Shown piece after piece: positions 8,201 to 15,161 of a DNA stretch of 64,000 nt (the stretch's first letter is position 1; every line of letters starts with the position of its first letter). The notes below the pieces were generated by a model. It did not search any database, was not told the origin of the DNA, and worked only from the letters and a program-made list of their open reading frames with translations. The position numbers and the translations under genes were made by a program. Location of the stretch: the NCBI RefSeq assembly GCF_027451485.1, contig NZ_DAIDJE010000132.1, forward strand, positions 1 through 64,000, read 5' to 3'. This DNA comes from Bradyrhizobium sp. (GTDB lineage Bacteria > Pseudomonadota > Alphaproteobacteria > Rhizobiales > Xanthobacteraceae).

Positions 8201-8719
8201 CATCAGCTTGGCCTCGCCGTTCCCGCTGTCGAAACCGGCACGTTGAATCGCTCCGCGTCCATCCTTATCCAAGCCGGCTTCAACTCGAGGCTCGCTGCCA
8301 TCAAGGCCGTCACCGACACCGGCGCCACCTTCCAAACGGGTCAGGAGCTTCGGCAATGGCTCAACTCGGAAGCTGTCGCGGCATGGAGCGCGCAGGCGGA
8401 TTGGCCGACAGCGGAAACCAAGGCGATGTGGGCGGACTTCGTCCAGAGCTTCACGCCGCGTGAAAACCGCACCTGGGCGGATCGCCGCTACTGGGCGAAC
8501 GTGGCATGGCTTGGTGCGCCGCCGCTGCCGGGCACGTCCGTCCAGATTCATCACTGGGCCGGTCAACCGCGTGTCCTCTCGACCGATGGCTCGCCGCTTG
8601 GCACCGTTCAGGCCGCACTTAACCCTGGGAGAGCCGGGCTGTTGCGCGCGCAGGTGGCCCAGGACGTCGGCCGGATCAACATCACCTATTTGGGGCCTGC
8701 TGACCTGTCTGGTGGCTGA
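5201..8719 (+). CDS. hamB: HamB, DEAD/DEAH-type helicase of the Hachiman system
   Basis: 1172 aa. After about 300 residues of helical N-terminal region comes an SF2 helicase core: QIEAA (Q-like motif), Walker A LPTSAGKTR near residue 330, TPLRALS motif Ia, VATPEKL, Walker B DEGH near 430, then in the second RecA lobe HHGALP, SPTLAQGLNL and the arginine-finger motif IGRAGRA near 700. A long C-terminal part (about 450 residues) has no motif I know and matches the large accessory region of HamB proteins. It would scan DNA and control HamA. ATG 5201 overlaps the hamA end. All key helicase residues are present, so the system looks functional. Confidence 0.85.
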   Translation: MPTTPEAIVADINEAATAGFRGRLIARGQARAIIWRDGVLPAGAPAFAPQLSHDLHSYGYALLGLGLRLRELGGDAAQARTAFEQAATALEAVIAKGNRQEIDRDFHFVMTAASYHLAHLSARAYSLLSIVEADENFSPIERVLAQLMRRNFGALRASVLDYRASGEGSDARIATAIQTNLDQTEAVANPIDSGNDFLFDGLDTALTDSFLAAMSLFLLALERGERPLLDQALERLRVSLVVCSELNMLPQWWAHRIAIHLLSDLWSSTFHERVPLQPAGGEAADWPRLRELFIALLQRRPKAEVDLWPSQIEAATRAVDQSDDLVVSLPTSAGKTRIAELCILRCLAGGRRVVFVTPLRALSAQTETTLQRTFGPLGKTISALYGSIGVSGFDEDAIRERDIVVATPEKLDFALRNDPSLLDDVGLLVFDEGHMIGLNEREVRYEVQIQRLLRRPDALQRRIVCLSAILPDGDQLDDFAAWLRRDHPGGLIKNDWRPTRLRFGEVVWTSPSARLNLRVGDERPWVQRFLTGAAPPNWIPPKRQRKRLFPDDQRELCLATAWRLVEDGQTVLVFCPERRSVEPFADVIVDLHERGALRSLLEADPAVLSTAIALGEEWLGPNSAILKCLRLGVALHHGALPTAYRKEVERLLRDNVLKVTISSPTLAQGLNLSATAVVMHSLHRNGERIEISEFKNVIGRAGRAYVDVEGIVLFPMFDDIAKKRRNWEALINDLGARNMESGLALLVWTLLSRMHARIGGDLNQLVDYVVNNAAAWTFPEIANEEAEDRERALADWERHVATLDTAILSLIGENDIPDEGIEAALDDILQSSLWHRRLLRQNEQVQQALKAGLVSRSRLIWSQSTAARRRGYFLAGVGLTTGHALDAIAADANLLLIQANGAILQGDAEAAIAAITALAERVFTFYPFTPDPMPANWRDILRAWLLGEPLAGIAAGQESETLQFIEGGLVYRLPWAIEAIRVRAAANGDTVGVFDLLLEDHQLGLAVPAVETGTLNRSASILIQAGFNSRLAAIKAVTDTGATFQTGQELRQWLNSEAVAAWSAQADWPTAETKAMWADFVQSFTPRENRTWADRRYWANVAWLGAPPLPGTSVQIHHWAGQPRVLSTDGSPLGTVQAALNPGRAGLLRAQVAQDVGRINITYLGPADLSGG

Positions 8720-8886
8720 AGCGCGACTAAGGGCCCGCCGATCACGCATGCACCGCCTCCTCGACAAGCGCAGTGCAACTAAGCACTATGATCGTGCGAC
8801 GAATGCCCATTTTCGGCCGGATAAGGCCGGTGGTGCGACCGGCAAGTCACTGATTGTTCTCAACCCGTGGCTGTCCTTAATCAGCG

Positions 8887-8918
8887 AGTCGGAGGCTCGA
8901 GCCCCGGTACGTCCACCA
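8887..8918 (+). other. tRNA 3'-end-like fragment
   Basis: A stem-loop resembling a T-arm (arms CGGAG and CCCCG with one mismatch around a 7-base loop) is followed by GTACGTCCACCA, ending in an encoded CCA. No matching 5' half can be found upstream, so it is not a complete tRNA. Such fragments are common as attachment-site remnants of tRNA-targeting integrases. No integrase gene is visible nearby. Confidence 0.25.
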
Positions 8919-9127
8919 AGGAAAAATCCCTCTTCCCAATGGCTTCGCGGGATGACCGCTCAGGACAAGACGGGTCTCGTGCGACGTTTTTGTGGTCGGA
9001 CGTCGCACGCCGCTAAGCAGCGCGGCTAGTGCACTTTGCTACATGAACAAGCGCACGGCCCCCAAGAGCTTCGATGCGGGACGCGCCTAGCATGGGCGCG
9101 TCTCTTTGAGGCGCGCTCGGCCATGAC

Positions 9128-9292
9128 ATGGTGCAGGTCTGGTCGCCGACCGTGGACAATTATCTCGGGCGCGTCTGCAAGGAACGCTTCCTTGGGCCGT
9201 CTGCGAAGGGGTACAGCTCGGAAAATTTGCGTTCAGCGATGCAAAAAGACTTTTTCGACAACATCGGTCAGACTCGGAAAAGCTCGGGCTGA
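9128..9292 (+). pseudogene. Short ParB-like C-terminal fragment
   Basis: A 54-codon frame (ATG 9128) contains VWSPTVDNYLGRVCKERFL followed by sequence with S-EN and a final K-rich end. This resembles, from memory, the W-(S/T)-P-T-x-x-N-Y-x-x-R-V-x-K stretch near the C-terminus of plasmid and genomic-island ParB proteins. No ParB N-terminal nuclease or HTH part is present, so if real it is a remnant of a plasmid or ICE partition gene. Confidence 0.35.
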
Positions 9293-9362
9293 GCAAAACG
9301 AGTCCGCATTACCCCCGAGCAGCGGACATAAGTGCAGATTCTGCAGGAAGTCGGCGTCGGGC

Positions 9363-9632
9363 ATGGCGGACCTCAAAGCTCCGGCGTTTGATCCACAGAA
9401 GCTCGCGAAGTGCTGGATGATGCTCAGCTCGGGAACGACGCCCCTCGCTTTCCAGCCCTTGGCCTCGGACGACGAGGTGGCCTACATCGGTCATTCCGAC
9501 GAGGGCTTTTGCTTTGGAATCAAAGATGGAATCAAACGGGCGGGCCGCAATGGAAAAATCCTTGTGTGGCAACGGATTATTGCAGGGTTCGATCCCTCCC
9601 GCCCCAGCCAGAGCGTCAGACGCCCAACTTGA
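9363..9632 (+). CDS. Unassigned small open frame
   Basis: 89-aa frame from ATG 9363 with a plausible composition (LAFQPLASDDEVAYIGHSDEG in its middle part) but no recognised domain and a basic, unstructured end that runs across the tRNA-like stretch at 9581-9610. It may be a decayed gene or chance; there is no clear Shine-Dalgarno sequence. Confidence 0.3.
   Translation: MADLKAPAFDPQKLAKCWMMLSSGTTPLAFQPLASDDEVAYIGHSDEGFCFGIKDGIKRAGRNGKILVWQRIIAGFDPSRPSQSVRRPT
9581..9610 (+). other. Second tRNA 3'-end-like fragment
   Basis: GGGTTCGATCCC is a near-perfect T-loop signature (GTTCGAT with a three-base paired stem), followed by a C-rich acceptor-like strand ending GCCA. No 5' partner is present. 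Together with the fragment at 8887-8918 it may mark old integration junctions on the right side of the defence island. Confidence 0.3.
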
Positions 9633-9674
9633 GATAATTCCCATCAGGGGCGCTACGTTAGCGAGAATCTTCCA

Positions 9675-11159
9675 CTATAGCGCGCAGCTTTCGCTCAGCG
9701 CTTCATCTGCGTTCGGGTCGCCCGGCGCCGTCGTCCAGGGCGGTTCGACAAGCGTCACGGTCCGCCGTCCCATGCCGTCGAGCTGACAAATCACGAGGCC
9801 TTGTTCCTCGATATAGGCCAGCGTCCGGCGCGCGCGACGGAGCGAGTGCGTACCGTAAGCGCGGGCAATGGCCGTATCGCTTGGACACGGCAGGTTCTCT
9901 CTCGCGGCACGGGCCATCAGCAGGAAGACGCCTTGCATATCCTCCGGCAGGATCCGGGCGTGGAGCGAGACCTTCTGCCATTCGGCGTCGTCCTCCATGC
10001 TGCTGGGAAGTCCGGCCCGGGCGCAGGTCAGCATGCGCCGGAACAGGCTGAGGCTTGGCGCCGAAGAACCGAGACCTTCGATCCGGCAGCGGACCACGAA
10101 TTCCTGATAAAGAATGTCGATGGCGCGAAACCCGGCGTCGGGTTCTGCAAGGATGGCGCCGAGAATCTGGTCCAGTCGTTCGCGCCGCTCCGCCTGTTCT
10201 TCCGGCGTGAGGGACGGCTCCATCGCTTCGGAAGGCGTCACCTTCGCCGCCATCAATTCGCTGACGATATCGGCCGCAGGTCTGCGCACCGGCCGGTTCA
10301 CCTCGGGCGGCGGAGTTGCCAGGATGATGGCGCGTGCGTCGGCTGTTGCCTCCGGGAGAGGCATCAGCCGCGGCGAGGCGTTGCGCGGACACGTCTGCGT
10401 AGGGCCGATCTGCACACTCATTGGACGGCGCGACAGTGCGGACCCCAGTGCCATGAACTGTCCTCGCTCGAGGTCACGAAACGCGTCCGCTTGCCGGCGT
10501 TCCATGCCAAGAAGATCCGCGGCACGCGCCATATCGATGTCAAGGAAGGTTCGGCCCATCAGGAAATTGGCGGCCTCGGCCGCCACGTTCTTGGCAAGCT
10601 TGGCCAGCCGCTGCGTTGCGATGATCCCCGCAAGCCCGCGCTTGCGGCCGCGGCACATCAGGTTGGTCATGGCGCCGAGAGAAAGCTTGCGCGCTTCGTC
10701 CGAAACTTCTCCCGCCACCGCGGGCGCAAACAACTGTGCCTCGTCGACGACTACCAGCATCGGGTACCAGTGGTCCCGGGCGACCTCGAAAAGCCCGCCA
10801 AGGAACGCCGCAGCCCGCCGCATCTGGTTTTCGGCGTCGAGCCCCTCGAGATTGAGCACGGTCGAAACCCGGTGCAGGCGGACGCGCTCGCCGGCAACCT
10901 GAAGGCCGCGCTCGGTGTGTTCCTCGGCGTCGATGACGAGATGGCCGAATTGTTCGGCGAGCGCCACGAAGTCACCTTCGGGATCGATCACTGTCTGCTG
11001 CACCCAGGGAACGCTCTGTTCGAGAAGCCGGCGCAGCAGGTGGGATTTGCCTGAGCCGGAATTGCCTTGCACCAAAAGGCGCGTCGCCAGAAGTTCCTCG
11101 AGGTCCAGACTGGCCGGGTCACCCGTTGCGGTGCGTCCAATTTCGATGGCAACGGTCAT
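9675..11159 (-). CDS. HerA/DUF87-family ATPase with C-terminal winged helix
   Basis: 494 aa from the ATG at 11159; a longer frame starts upstream at 11357 but its added N-terminus is unlike protein. Walker A GNSGSGKS at residues 32-39, Walker B LVVVDE at about 135-140 and an ATQR sensor motif near 181 define a HerA/FtsK-like hexameric DNA translocase. The middle is helical, and the last 60 residues (IARAYGTHSLRRARRTLAYIEEQGLV) look like a winged helix. HerA-like ATPases serve in DNA end processing with NurA, in conjugation and in several phage-defence systems. No NurA-like partner is adjacent. Its position beside Hachiman and a ParB scrap fits a mobile-island gene. Confidence 0.75.
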   Translation of the reverse strand: MTVAIEIGRTATGDPASLDLEELLATRLLVQGNSGSGKSHLLRRLLEQSVPWVQQTVIDPEGDFVALAEQFGHLVIDAEEHTERGLQVAGERVRLHRVSTVLNLEGLDAENQMRRAAAFLGGLFEVARDHWYPMLVVVDEAQLFAPAVAGEVSDEARKLSLGAMTNLMCRGRKRGLAGIIATQRLAKLAKNVAAEAANFLMGRTFLDIDMARAADLLGMERRQADAFRDLERGQFMALGSALSRRPMSVQIGPTQTCPRNASPRLMPLPEATADARAIILATPPPEVNRPVRRPAADIVSELMAAKVTPSEAMEPSLTPEEQAERRERLDQILGAILAEPDAGFRAIDILYQEFVVRCRIEGLGSSAPSLSLFRRMLTCARAGLPSSMEDDAEWQKVSLHARILPEDMQGVFLLMARAARENLPCPSDTAIARAYGTHSLRRARRTLAYIEEQGLVICQLDGMGRRTVTLVEPPWTTAPGDPNADEALSESCAL

Positions 11160-11333
11160 GTCCCGACTCAAATCCCACTTTGGGAGATCGCGTTTATCAA
11201 TCTGGCCGGGGGCGGTCGAGCGCTCCGGGAGAGGAAACCGTGGAAAGTGAAAAGTTGGTGACAAGCTTGCTGCGGAGGTTGAAATTGGACGCATCACTGC
11301 AGCCTGATTGACGGCGTCCACCGTTTGCTTTCG

Positions 11334-11591
11334 ATGACGAACCCCGCAAATTCTCAAACGCCGCTCAGGGCATCATTCAAAATCAGGTTGAATGGCGAGC
11401 CGGTGACCATCGAGACCATTGGACAAGCATACCGCTTCATCACCAGCCTCAGCCCGATCGAATGGATGGAGTTTCGATCTCTGCACGCCGAGGCGAAGGT
11501 CGCGTTGGAGCAGGCAGACAAGAACGCGATGCTGAGCATTCAGGCGACGCAGGCGTTACGTGTGTTGTTCAGGAGGGCGCGGCTGCTTTGA
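11334..11591 (+). CDS. DUF982 family small protein
   Basis: 85 aa from ATG 11334 (an in-frame TTG lies nine bases upstream). The pattern VTIETIGQAYRFITSLSPIEWM followed by a helix with HAEAKVALEQADK and ending in a basic RVLFRRARLL matches DUF982, a small soluble family abundant in Rhizobiales, often in multiple copies, with no known function. It stands alone between the HerA-like gene (divergent) and the DUF1634 gene (convergent). Confidence 0.75.
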   Translation: MTNPANSQTPLRASFKIRLNGEPVTIETIGQAYRFITSLSPIEWMEFRSLHAEAKVALEQADKNAMLSIQATQALRVLFRRARLL

Positions 11592-11796
11592 TTTCGATAA
11601 TCGCTCAATCTCAGCATCGCGAATCGCCGTGCTGCTGTCGAAGCGAAATCGCACGGATGTCGGCTTTCAGGGTGCAGCGGAAGCGGACGGCGATGCCGAA
11701 TCGCGCGACTTCTACCGTTGCTGATATTGACGCGCAGTTCCACTGCCGTTTGCCAGCGGCCAGTTCTCAGGTCTTGCAGTTGCAGAACGTAACCGG

Positions 11797-12114
11797 CTAT
11801 TGGGGGAGCAAAAGACCAACGGCTAGGCTGGCGGCAATAATGGCAAGGACGGCCGCCGTTGCGCCGGCGAAGCGATAATCACGCTCGACCGCGAAGGTCG
11901 CAAGCAGCACGGCGAGCCTGAGAACGGGTAGCCCTATCAAAAGTGCAATGCCACCGCTCACCATCCAGAGGCTCCAGTTTGCGTAAAGGCCGGAATTGCC
12001 TTTCCACGATAGAAGGAGGCCGAGAGCGATGGCCGTGCAGCCAAGGTAGGAGCCGTAGCGCAGAAGGAAAGCGAGCAAGCGTTCGCGCTGGCGTTCCAGG
12101 GCCAGGTCGATCAT
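11797..12114 (-). CDS. DUF1634 family membrane protein
   Basis: 105 aa with three predicted membrane helices (LLRYGSYLGCTAIALGLLLSW, then WSLWMVSGGIALLIGLPVLRLAVLLA, then a C-terminal helix). DUF1634 proteins are very often encoded directly behind TauE/SafE exporters, as here, where the start overlaps the exporter stop by four bases (ATGA at 12111-12114). It is probably an accessory subunit of that exporter in the inner membrane. Confidence 0.8.
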   Translation of the reverse strand: MIDLALERQRERLLAFLLRYGSYLGCTAIALGLLLSWKGNSGLYANWSLWMVSGGIALLIGLPVLRLAVLLATFAVERDYRFAGATAAVLAIIAASLAVGLLLPQ

Positions 12115-12965
12115 GCGGGGGCCCGTACGAGGTCAATGCCGAAGGCGCCGAGAAGCATCTGAACGGCAAGAATGAGCAAAACACCAACGAAGAGAAGCCG
12201 AAGCTTTTCGCCGGGAATGACCAGGAGGATCCGCGCTCCCAGGATCGCGCCAATGACAGAACCCAAGGCGACCGGCCCGGCCACGGGCACGACGATTTCA
12301 CCGCGGACGAAATAGGCAATAGCACTTGCGGCCGCGGTAACGCCGATCATGAAGTTTGAGGTAGCCGATGAGACCTTGATCGGAAGCTTCAGGGCCGTGT
12401 CCATGGCCGGTATCTTCAGCACGCCGCTGCCGATGCCAAGCAACGCGGAGATAAGACCGGCCCCATACATGAGAGACATGCCTGCGGGGATCCTCTTCAC
12501 TTCGTAAGCGATGTCCCGCCCGAGCTGCACGTCGGGATAGCTTGAATCGAGCCGCCAGTGAGCCCAGCGTCCGTCTGCCGGAGCGAGGAACTCCCGCCGT
12601 CGTGACAGCATCTGGACTGCCGACACCACCAGGATGATCGAGAAGAGAACGAACAGGAAAGGAACCGGAATAATGCCTGTCAAGAGGACACCGGTCAGAG
12701 CTCCCAGGGTCGTGGCGATCTCCAGGACGACGGCCAAGCGAACGTTGGTCAAGCGGCTATAGAGATAATCAGCCGCGCTTCCGCAGGAGCACGCAATGAC
12801 GGACACCAGGCTCGCACCGATCGCGGTGTGAATATTGACGCCGGCTACCATCGTCAGGAGAGGAACGATGAAAATGCCGCTTGCCATGCCAAGCATACCG
12901 CCAAGCGCGCTCGCCCCGAGAGCCATGACAAACAACCAGAATTCAAGGCTCGTGCTTATCGCCAA
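12111..12965 (-). CDS. TauE/SafE family sulfite/organosulfonate exporter-like permease
   Basis: 284 aa, all-membrane protein with the duplicated four-helix TauE/SafE layout; GGMLGMASGIFIVPLL near the N-terminus and LLGIGSGVLKIPAMD in the second half are the paired Gly-rich family motifs. Family members export sulfite, sulfoacetate or related anions, or act in copper or cysteine export; the substrate here is unknown. It forms a coupled pair with the DUF1634 gene. A c-type cytochrome lies divergently 475 bp away, which is mildly suggestive of sulfur-compound oxidation but no sox genes are present. Confidence 0.82.
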   Translation of the reverse strand: MAISTSLEFWLFVMALGASALGGMLGMASGIFIVPLLTMVAGVNIHTAIGASLVSVIACSCGSAADYLYSRLTNVRLAVVLEIATTLGALTGVLLTGIIPVPFLFVLFSIILVVSAVQMLSRRREFLAPADGRWAHWRLDSSYPDVQLGRDIAYEVKRIPAGMSLMYGAGLISALLGIGSGVLKIPAMDTALKLPIKVSSATSNFMIGVTAAASAIAYFVRGEIVVPVAGPVALGSVIGAILGARILLVIPGEKLRLLFVGVLLILAVQMLLGAFGIDLVRAPA

Positions 12966-13440
12966 ACGCTGTTCTTTCCAAAGCAGAGCTTTTTTTCGTC
13001 GTGGGCGCTGCTTCGAATCAGCGCGGGGAGCCTCTGATCGCCAATGTTAGCCAGTTTGCCAGAATAAACGCAGCAAGTCAGCTGTCTCTGTCCGCTCGTT
13101 GGCCCGGACCGACGATGGCCGTCTTTCAAGGTTAGGCCAGAACCTCCAGGCCGCGCGCCGAAGACGCACGCAACCGATTCAGATGTGGGCGTCGCGTGCC
13201 ATCCCCTTGTGTCCGGCCTTTCCTCAAAACCCCGGCTGGCGTCCCCAGGCTGGGCCGAGCCATTTTTTCCGCGCTGAACAGGCCTCGTTTCATTTCCGGA
13301 TGCTGATCCTTGATCGCCGTCTTTCCGGCAAGCTTCGCTTAAAATCACGCCTCGGAAATATTCTTCCGGGACGACTCATTACATCGGTCCTGACAATCTG
13401 ATACACCTGTCCCAACAGACCTGATCCGAAAGGATGCAAG
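12966..13440. other. 475-bp divergent intergenic region
   Basis: Lies between the TauE-type gene (minus) and the cytochrome gene (plus) and must carry both promoters. I see no convincing small gene, tRNA, palindrome or repeat array. Open frames crossing it have poor composition. Confidence 0.5.
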
Positions 13441-13899
13441 ATGGGTTCTTTTATAGAGCGCGACCATAAGAAAGTGAGCTTCATAGCGGCGCTTCTATTA
13501 AGCTCAGGACTTTGCACTGCAGGCGTTCACCAAGCTGCTGCCACCGAGCCCCACCTGGAAAAAGCCATACGAGACGGGGAAGCGCTGTTTGTTCATGAAA
13601 CTTTCGGCGGCGCGGGCAACACCTGCCAAACCTGCCACGTTGAGGGCGGCGCGGGGCCCGGCAAATCCAGCAAGGGCGATGCCATTCCGAGTCTTGCTAA
13701 CGCCGCAACGATCTATCCTCGTTTCAACCCCAAAGCGAACAAGGTTGAGACATTGGAAGACAAGATTGGACACTGCATCGCAGGAGCGCTTAGAGGGAAA
13801 CCGCCGGCCTATGGCAGCGAGCAAATGACGCAGCTTGTCAGCTACATCACGTCGCTTGCGCAGGGCAAGCCGCTCGATATGGGCGGCAAGCCGCAGTAA
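13441..13899 (+). CDS. Periplasmic c-type cytochrome, single heme
   Basis: 152 aa. A basic N-terminus and hydrophobic helix (SFIAALLLSSGLCTAGVH) ending near AAATE form a Sec signal or anchor. The heme site is CQTCH at residues 62-66, with Met candidates in the C-terminal helix (SEQMTQLVSYITSLAQGKPL) as the distal ligand. Gly/Pro spacing after the heme (GGAGPGKSSKGD, PSLAN) is like SoxX- or diheme-peroxidase-related monoheme cytochromes. It would shuttle electrons in the periplasm; the partner is not in the window. A good Shine-Dalgarno (GAAAGGA) precedes ATG 13441. Confidence 0.8.
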   Translation: MGSFIERDHKKVSFIAALLLSSGLCTAGVHQAAATEPHLEKAIRDGEALFVHETFGGAGNTCQTCHVEGGAGPGKSSKGDAIPSLANAATIYPRFNPKANKVETLEDKIGHCIAGALRGKPPAYGSEQMTQLVSYITSLAQGKPLDMGGKPQ

Positions 13900-14640
13900 T
13901 TGAGGCGAATCCACAGAGACGAGATAGGCGCGCATTCTTGATTGACCCCGACTCAAAGCCGGGTGCACGTCCTGATAATTGACGCGAACGACGTGAATGG
14001 GCTCATAGTTGGCTTGTCGTTCGCCCCGGCTCGTATGTCCGTTCACTCGCGCCCCGAATGACCGCCAACGCCTGCGATCCGCTCTCTCCGCCGTCATTCC
14101 GGGATAGTCCGAAGGACCAGGACCGGGATCCATTCCTCCGCACCTTCATGCCTCACGATGGAGGTGCAAAGAGGGGCATCAAAGCTCGCTCACGTCGCAG
14201 CGCCCTCGAAGTTCAGTTCGGAAGCTTCCGCTCGTCTCGAAATAGCCGCCGGCCACTGCGCCAAAGATCCAATTTCTTCAGCTCGATCAAACCCGAGTCT
14301 ACTGTCCACTCATTGACGAAGAAATATTTCGCTTGTGGTGTCGGGCAAATCAGAAGCACTTTGCCGCGTATCCCGTGCCCACCATGAGGGGCGTTTCGCG
14401 ATCGTCACGGACGTTGGACACGGGAGGCGACGGCCGCGGATGCGCAGCAGACGAATGCGTTTCCGCGGACGACAAAGCCGCGTGGTCTTGACGCCTCGAC
14501 GCTGGCGTTAAGTTGGCGACAATGCCTTTGCGCCAACGACGGTGACAAAAAAGCCCGATCGCCGGAGAGAGCGTGGAATAAGTCGTCAACCCGTCGTGCA
14601 GGGAATGCCGGACTGTCGGCGAACCCGTGGTGACTAACCA
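13900..14640. other. Long non-coding region with dispersed intergenic repeats
   Basis: No gene is supported over 740 bp. 14091-14140 (CGTCATTCCGGGATAGTCCG and onwards) resembles a short repeat scattered in Bradyrhizobium intergenic DNA, and 14380-14636 resembles the left part of a longer intergenic repeat of that group; both identifications are from memory. The longer repeat stops where the IS200-like element begins and appears to resume at about 17190. Confidence 0.5.
14380..14636. repeat. Left part of an intergenic repeat interrupted by the IS/intron insertion
   Basis: The sequence from GAGGGGCGTTTCGCGATCGT to the segment with GTCGTGCAGGGAATGCCGG resembles a repeat found many times in Bradyrhizobiaceae genomes, which normally runs on to a segment ending CATTCCCTGCGCCCTC. 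That ending is found here only after the mobile element (17240-17270). Identification rests on recall, not a search. Confidence 0.45.
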
Positions 14641-14650
14641 AACCTGCTAA

Positions 14651-14670
14651 GCCCCCGCCTATGGCGGGGC
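14651..14670 (+). repeat. Left-end hairpin of the IS200/IS605-type element
   Basis: GCCCCCGCCTATGGCGGGGC folds into a stem with a three-base loop and one bulged C. Subterminal hairpins of this kind are the recognition structures bound by TnpA on single-stranded DNA. Confidence 0.65.
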
Positions 14671-14749
14671 GAAAACCGGAAGTTCGACAACTTCGGGAAT
14701 AGAGTCATGAAGTCTCCTTGGGGAACCGCCAAGAACCCTCAAGGAGACC

Positions 14750-14805
14750 ATGATGGAAGCAGAGTTCAATCATCTTAATCACGCGACCTGGGAGTGCAAG
14801 TATCA
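14750..14805 (+). CDS. tnpA: tnpA exon 1 (IS200/IS605 Y1 transposase, N-terminus)
   Basis: ATG 14750 (a second ATG follows at 14753) preceded by AAGGAGA. Eighteen codons read M-M-E-A-E-F-N-H-L-N-H-A-T-W-E-C-K-Y and then the first two bases of a split His codon. ECKYH is the conserved start of this transposase subfamily. The frame is interrupted at 14806 by the group II intron and continues at 16708. Confidence 0.8.
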
Positions 14806-14989
14806 GTGCGCCAGGTCAAGCTGGCGCGATCCAGCCGGTGAAAGTCCGGCCCAGGTAAGGCCGTAGCGGGTCGCCTGGCAGCGAGTGTTGCGCGGTCGTC
14901 GGTGACGGCGGACGCGAAGCGTACACAGCAGTCATGTGGGGTGTGGGAATGAGCCACGAAAGGCACAACATCGTAGGGGCCGAGACCGT

Positions 14990-14995
14990 TGGTAT
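14990..14995 (+). other. Candidate EBS1 of the group II intron
   Basis: TGGTAT is complementary, allowing two G-U pairs, to the six exon bases just before the intron (GTATCA). It lies about 185 nt into the intron, within the expected domain I. A short match like this can arise by chance. Confidence 0.45.
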
Positions 14996-15161
14996 AGTCG
15001 AAGGCAACATGTGCGGCACCGTTACGCGAGGTGCTGACGCCCTACCGGGGTCGATGGCCACATCACGCACGAAAGGATCGCATCGGAACCTGGGAGATCC
15101 CGCGTTTGACCAGCGGCAGTGCTGCCGTGGTCCGCATCGGGAAGGCGAGGAGCCATAGCCG

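Larger units (their letters stand above)
8720..9674. other. 955-bp region without a convincing gene; decayed island-edge sequence
   Basis: Between hamB and the HerA-like gene there is no intact long gene with good codon use. It holds two stretches that look like tRNA 3' ends (8887-8918 and 9581-9610), a 30-bp inverted repeat (arms GTGCGACGT at 8979-8987 and ACGTCGCAC at 9000-9008), a short ParB-like fragment and an unassigned small open frame. This is the kind of debris left by repeated integration and loss of mobile elements. Confidence 0.6.

Noticed and set aside
12956..13348. 130-codon minus-strand frame in the intergenic region
   Set aside because: Composition (Gly/Ser/Arg) is not protein-like, no Shine-Dalgarno sequence and no domain.
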